Positions 52,601 to 55,228 of a stretch of DNA of 55,228 nt are shown here, piece by piece. The notes beneath the pieces were generated by a model, which was given only the letters and a program-made list of their open reading frames with translations, did no database searches and was not told the origin of the DNA. Position numbers and translations under genes: made by a program. The stretch is from Candidatus Pullilachnospira intestinigallinarum. Its GTDB lineage: Bacteria > Bacillota > Clostridia > Lachnospirales > Lachnospiraceae. Each line of letters begins with the position of its first letter. The stretch's first letter is position 1. The stretch spans positions 1-55,228 of the forward strand of contig DVIN01000042.1 in NCBI GenBank assembly GCA_018711275.1. The letters are read 5' to 3'.

Positions 52601-52952
52601 CGGTGAAGAAGGCGATGTGAGACGAAGGGGCGAGAAGTCCGGGGGCGCCGGGTGCGTGACGCTGATGACGCTCCATGGCTCCAAAGGACTGGAATTTCCG
52701 GTAGTGATTCTGTATGGAATAAAGAAAGGAACGGTGCCTCTGGAGAACGGCAAAGAGCCCGCTGATTCGGAGGAGGAACGCCGGCTGTTTTTTGTGGGAA
52801 TGACGCGGGCCAGAGAGGAACTGGTGATTACGACCACGCAGGAACCCTCGCCGTTTCTTGAAGAACTTCCCGCAGATTGGGTCAGGGAAGAACGGGCAGG
52901 GCGCAGGAAAGAGCCGGAGATGCGGCAGATGAGCCTGTTTGACTTTATTTAG
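49605..52952 (+). CDS. EndoQ-like PHP nuclease fused to UvrD/PcrA-type SF1 helicase
   Basis: The 1115-residue protein joins two DNA-processing enzymes. Residues 1-255 form a PHP domain (MYIADLHIHSRFSRATS, GTGDFTHPQW, PAHIWTPHFSLLGAFSGF, SSSDAHSP) of the EndoQ type, an endonuclease cutting 5' of deaminated bases in characterised archaeal and Bacillus proteins. A zinc ribbon (C273-x2-C276-x12-C289-x2-C292) and a two-helix region follow, then an acidic linker (about 440-510). An SF1A helicase fills the rest, with Walker A GPGTGKT (532-538), VDEFQDISPVQYQ, GDPDQSIYGFRGSDAR, LEENYRSTRQIL, MTLHGSKGLEFPVVI and RRLFFVGMTRAREEL. All motifs look intact. AGGAGAGACGATC precedes the ATG. It probably repairs deaminated DNA. 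Confidence 0.93.
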   Translation: MYIADLHIHSRFSRATSREGDPEHLRLWARRKGIRVVGTGDFTHPQWRGELEEKLEQAGDGLYRLKKEYRLEDWEASGDEEPLFVVSGEISSIYKKNGKVRKVHNVILLPDLEAADRLAAKLEAIGNIHSDGRPILGLDCRDLLEILLDTCPEGILIPAHIWTPHFSLLGAFSGFDSVEECFEDLTPHIHAVETGLSSDPPMNWRLSMLDGLQLVSSSDAHSPAKLGREATLFEGNPSWKGMKHGIETGEGLGGTIEFYPEEGKYHMDGHRKCHLCLTPAQTRQFGGRCPVCGKKITIGVYHRAEELADRPEGYVKPQAKPFESLVPLPEVIASAMGFSVSSVKTGKMYREMLSKLGPEFEILRNVPEEEICRTAGLRVAEGIRRLRCGQVEKIPGYDGEYGVIRVFDPEEVRETEGQMDLFSGFGIQDPEQKISEEERLRRQILAARQELAAEREAEKGRTKTAEGEAEEPGREAEKDGAESKENREIAAGAETEAEGKTEDPIPPVLRELNPAQRKAAGSRAAVTAVIAGPGTGKTKTLVSRILWMLQGRKIPAGQITAVTFTKKAAAEMEERLAGSGNRKGDNSGMDGACRISRGMSGENVQIGTFHSICYALLRDMGQEFSLADESSRQALAEEIRSAFGLDLSVRDFLRLVSLKKAGRDQVREENCSRALEEFDRRMKEEGRMDFDDLLLEVLRYLKEGVCLPGAERFRYLLVDEFQDISPVQYQLIRAWQALGEELFVIGDPDQSIYGFRGSDARCFETLKKDFPEMETIRLEENYRSTRQILSSAEQVISHNPGAPRRLHAVRGEGAAVRVVRAAGEMAEAIFVAREINRLIGGIDMVDVQEGKRNREAERMRSFSDIAVLYRTHRQAELLETCLKKEGIPYQVTGREDYLRDPLVRGTLYFFESLRNPSAQRLRTEAVRLLWNCGLEEIGGQTYEKLAERYRPRMEQESPDRMIKDWTNEMDAKSRKFMEQLTDLARCYSSMEELLDTIVFGEEGDVRRRGEKSGGAGCVTLMTLHGSKGLEFPVVILYGIKKGTVPLENGKEPADSEEERRLFFVGMTRAREELVITTTQEPSPFLEELPADWVREERAGRRKEPEMRQMSLFDFI

Positions 52953-53009
52953 CGGATTCCGCGCGGAAACGGCGCTGATCAATCATTACGAAACCGGAGG
53001 AAAAAGAAG

Positions 53010-53261
53010 ATGAGACTAAAGCTGGTGCAGGAGGCGTTGAAAGAAAAAAGAATTCCGTATAATTATACGGAGGAAGACGGATGCGGAAGTATTGATTTTC
53101 TCTTTCGGGGGATTCCTTACCATGTATGGGAATTTGAGGATAACGGATGGGGAGCGGAGACAAACATAGAGAATTCCGGGAAGAGTGTGGACATTACCGG
53201 GGATTACGACAGAAGGATCGCGGATGTGATTCTGGGATGGCCGGACATGATACAGCCGTAA
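53010..53261 (+). CDS. Small conserved-looking protein of unknown function
   Basis: The 83-residue soluble protein (MRLKLVQEALKEKRIPYNYTEEDGCGSIDFLFRGIPYHVWEFEDNGWGAETNI..., Trp/Tyr-rich) has a strong GGAGGAAAAAGAAG ribosome site and a terminator right after it, so it is a real gene. I recognise no family. It is acidic and has no signal peptide. It follows the nuclease-helicase by 57 bp and may be cotranscribed. Confidence 0.75.
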   Translation: MRLKLVQEALKEKRIPYNYTEEDGCGSIDFLFRGIPYHVWEFEDNGWGAETNIENSGKSVDITGDYDRRIADVILGWPDMIQP

Positions 53262-53283
53262 GAAAATGGTGGACAAATACAGT

Positions 53284-53325
53284 AAGACGTGTTACAGAAA
53301 ACGCTCTGTAATGCGTCTTTTTTTG
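53284..53325 (+). terminator. Terminator before the insertion sequence
   Basis: AAGACG-GTTACAG pairs with CTGTAAT-CGTCTT around an 8-nt loop and is followed by TTTTTTT. Confidence 0.85.
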
Positions 53326-53410
53326 CACGAAAAAAAGAATCCGGAATATCCAAAACGAGATTTAAACGGGAGGAAAGGGGGATAAACAGGAGGTTTGAGG
53401 GATAATAGGG

Positions 53411-55104
53411 GGCTAGCGTAAAATTTTTGTAGGGCACATAGAAAAGGGAACACCAGTTTTGTGTTATTATATTAGTCGACCAAAACCAATAGCACAAAGG
53501 AAGGTGTTCCCTATGATTAAGAGTATACAACAGTTTGAAGAGTCTGGCATTAAAAAGTTAGAGAAGATAATTGAAAGTTTTATGAAAGACCCTAAGGATA
53601 TGGCATCCTTTGTTTATGGAATCCGTGATGAGGTGATTGCTCTGGGGCTGGATCTCATAGAAGAAACCTTGGAAGACTGCAACCAGATGCTTCGTGACAG
53701 TCCAAAAAGGAAACAGTCCTGGGAAGTGGTAAGAACAGACAGGAAAAAGCTAACAACATGCCTTGGGACCGTTTGTTTTGAAAAGACATTGTTCCGGAAT
53801 AAACAGACCAGAGAAAGCACTTATCTGTTGGACCGGATCCTGGGAATAGAAAGCCATGAGCGGCTGACGGAAGACGCGGAGGCAAAACTGCTGGAGGAGG
53901 CGGTTCAGACTTCATACCGGAAAGCAGGGGAAGAAACAAGCCTGACAGACCGGGTGAGCAAACAGACTGTCAAGAATAAACTGCATAGGCTGACATTCCC
54001 ACAACTGGAGGAAACGAAGCCGTAGAAAAAGGCAGTTGAGTTTCTGTATATTGACGCAGATGAAGACCATGTATCCCTGCAGTTCAAAGAGAAGAAGGGG
54101 GATCTGGAGGTTGGAGAGAACAACTGGAAGAATAACTGTGTTCTGGCAAAGCTGGTGTATGTGTATGAGGGGGTTGAGCCGGAAGCTCCAAGGAGTAAAA
54201 GGAATAAGCTGGTCAATCCCCGTTACTTCAGCGGAGTCTATGACGGAGCAGACAATGCAAAGCTGTGGGACGAGGTATATGCATATCTGGACAGCCATTA
54301 TGATCTGGAAAAAGTGAAGAAGATTTATCTGAATGCAGATGGCGGGACCTGGATCCAGGGAGGGAAAAAGAGGATTGCAGGGATTACCAGTGTATTGGAT
54401 GAATTCCATCTGCAAAAGTACCTACTGAAAATGACAGGGCACATGAAAGACAGCGTGGATGATGCCGGAAAAGAGCTTCGTGATGTGATCAAAAGCGGAA
54501 CCAAGGCGGATTTCCAGGAAGTCGTTGGGCGACTGAAAGCCTGTGCAGAAACAGAATCCACAGAAAAGCGGATTGATGAGAGTGCCTCCTACATTCTTTC
54601 GAACTGGACAGCGGCAAAAATCCGTTTAGCGAACCGAAAGACAATAAAGGGATGCAGCGCAGAAGGACATGTAAGTCACGTTCTGTCCGCGCGTATGAGC
54701 TCCCGCCCTATGGGATGGAGCCGGACAGGGGTAGATAAAATGGCGCATTTAAGGGCGTACTATTGGAACGGCGGGGATATGCTGGAACTGGTCAGACAGC
54801 AGGAGCGGGAGCTTCCGGTAGCAGCCGGCGCAGAAAATGAAGTGCTGAGTTGCGAGAGTATACTGCGATGGGAGAGACATCGTCACAATAAGCTCGGGAA
54901 ATATATAGAGAGCATAAACCACAGTGTCAGTACAGAAGTGAAAAAGTATGCATGGTTTAATGCGCATATCTGGGGATTATAAAAGCAAAGGACTTGCAAG
55001 AAGAAAACAAAGGAAGTATAGTATAAAAAGGTATTGAACTGATATATCTGAAACACATCTGGCAGTTTCTGCCACTATAATTCCTACAGTAAATTTACGC
55101 CGCC
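53411..55104 (+). mobile_element. ISLre2-type insertion sequence
   Basis: About 1.69 kb containing one transposase gene. Inverted ends are recognisable: GCGTAAAATTTTTGTAGG (53416-53433) and, on the other strand, GCGTAAATTTACTGTAGG (55083-55100), matching at 15 of 18 positions. The exact outer bases are uncertain by a few nucleotides. No clear target-site duplication is seen. The right terminal repeat of the window (55119-55228) begins 14-18 bp beyond its end and is a separate sequence. Confidence 0.8.
53513..54982 (+). pseudogene. ISLre2-family (UPF0236) transposase, interrupted by an in-frame TAG
   Basis: Read through one stop this is a 489-residue UPF0236/ISLre2 transposase, the normal family length. 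MIKSIQQFEESGIKKLEKIIESF opens the reading frame behind AAGGAAGGTG. TAG at 54023-54025 (codon 171) follows EETKP, and the same frame goes on with KKAVEFLYIDADEDHVSLQFKEKKGD, which contains the family's acidic catalytic-type region, through WIQGGKKRI to LGKYIESINHSVSTEVKKYAWFNAHIWGL. No frameshift is present. The element is therefore probably unable to transpose by itself, though it could be moved by intact copies. Confidence 0.88.
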
Positions 55105-55118
55105 AAAACATTCTCTTC

Positions 55119-55228
55119 CTTGAGTTTCCGCGAATTGCAATAAAAAGATGAGTATGTCTTCCCGAAGTACCAATCTGCCGTTTTTTTGAGAGTTCTAGAA
55201 TGGCAGTGCCAAGAATAGAGGCACTTTA
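55119..55228. repeat. 110-bp terminal inverted repeat, right copy
   Basis: Exact reverse complement of 21-130. The stretch from 54983 to 55118 contains only the end of the insertion sequence and 14 bp of spacer. Inverted copies at both ends suggest the window is bounded by a multi-copy element. Confidence 0.9.

Overview
The window looks like a chromosomal stretch from a spore-forming, Gram-positive anaerobe of the class Clostridia, most likely a Lachnospiraceae-type gut commensal. The evidence is the moderate GC content, strong AGGAGG-type ribosome sites, a sporulation and germination block (SipL, GerA/GerB/GerC, SpoIIR), a YesM/YesN two-component pair beside a sugar ABC importer, and several O2-sensitive-looking Fe-S flavoproteins. 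Taxonomy is inferred from gene content only. No tRNA, rRNA, CRISPR array or prophage was seen. Both ends of the window carry the same 110-bp sequence in opposite orientation (21-130 and 55119-55228), so the piece probably ends where an assembly ran into a multi-copy repeat.

Layout. 0.3-1.6 kb: an aspartate-aminotransferase-type gene broken by one in-frame TAG. 1.9-5.8 kb: cell-wall genes (L,D-transpeptidase, Ddl, MurF). 5.9-8.3 kb, minus strand: an LTA-synthase-like phosphatase/transferase and PlsC. 8.4-16.2 kb: a PrcB-like lipoprotein, SipL, IspE, a GntR/FCD regulator, a gerABC-type germinant receptor operon with a half-length C subunit, and SpoIIR. 16.5-18.4 kb: glutamate racemase, a DUF1934 protein and a small membrane protein. 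18.5-26.8 kb: a minus-strand operon (sugar-binding lipoprotein, two permeases, two cytosolic esterases) diverging from a YesM/YesN pair that probably controls it. 26.9-31.3 kb: two paralogous membrane-anchored deacetylase-fold proteins, one with its metal ligands lost, and a lipoprotein FKBP/trigger-factor-type foldase. 31.5-37.9 kb: a multi-subunit Fe-S/FAD amino-acid dehydrogenase cluster with its own transporter, then cysteine synthase and a YqeY-like protein.

37.9-43.8 kb is the most unusual part. A tandem array of four 44-45 bp repeats and a hairpin-rich leader precede five genes: a DltA-like adenylating enzyme, a fold-type III PLP decarboxylase, a small carrier protein, an AlgI-type MBOAT acyltransferase and an SGNH/DltD-like protein. 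It resembles a dlt operon with a decarboxylase inserted. The suggested model is that an amino acid is loaded on the carrier, decarboxylated while tethered, and transferred to a cell-surface polymer. Single copies of the same repeat family form the 5' leaders of two other genes (30.05 and 31.86 kb).

43.9-53.3 kb: a macro-domain protein, a GH38 alpha-mannosidase, a structured intergenic region, a MATE exporter, an 1115-residue fusion of an EndoQ-like PHP nuclease with a UvrD-type helicase, and a small unknown protein. 53.4-55.1 kb: an ISLre2-type insertion sequence whose transposase is also interrupted by a single TAG.
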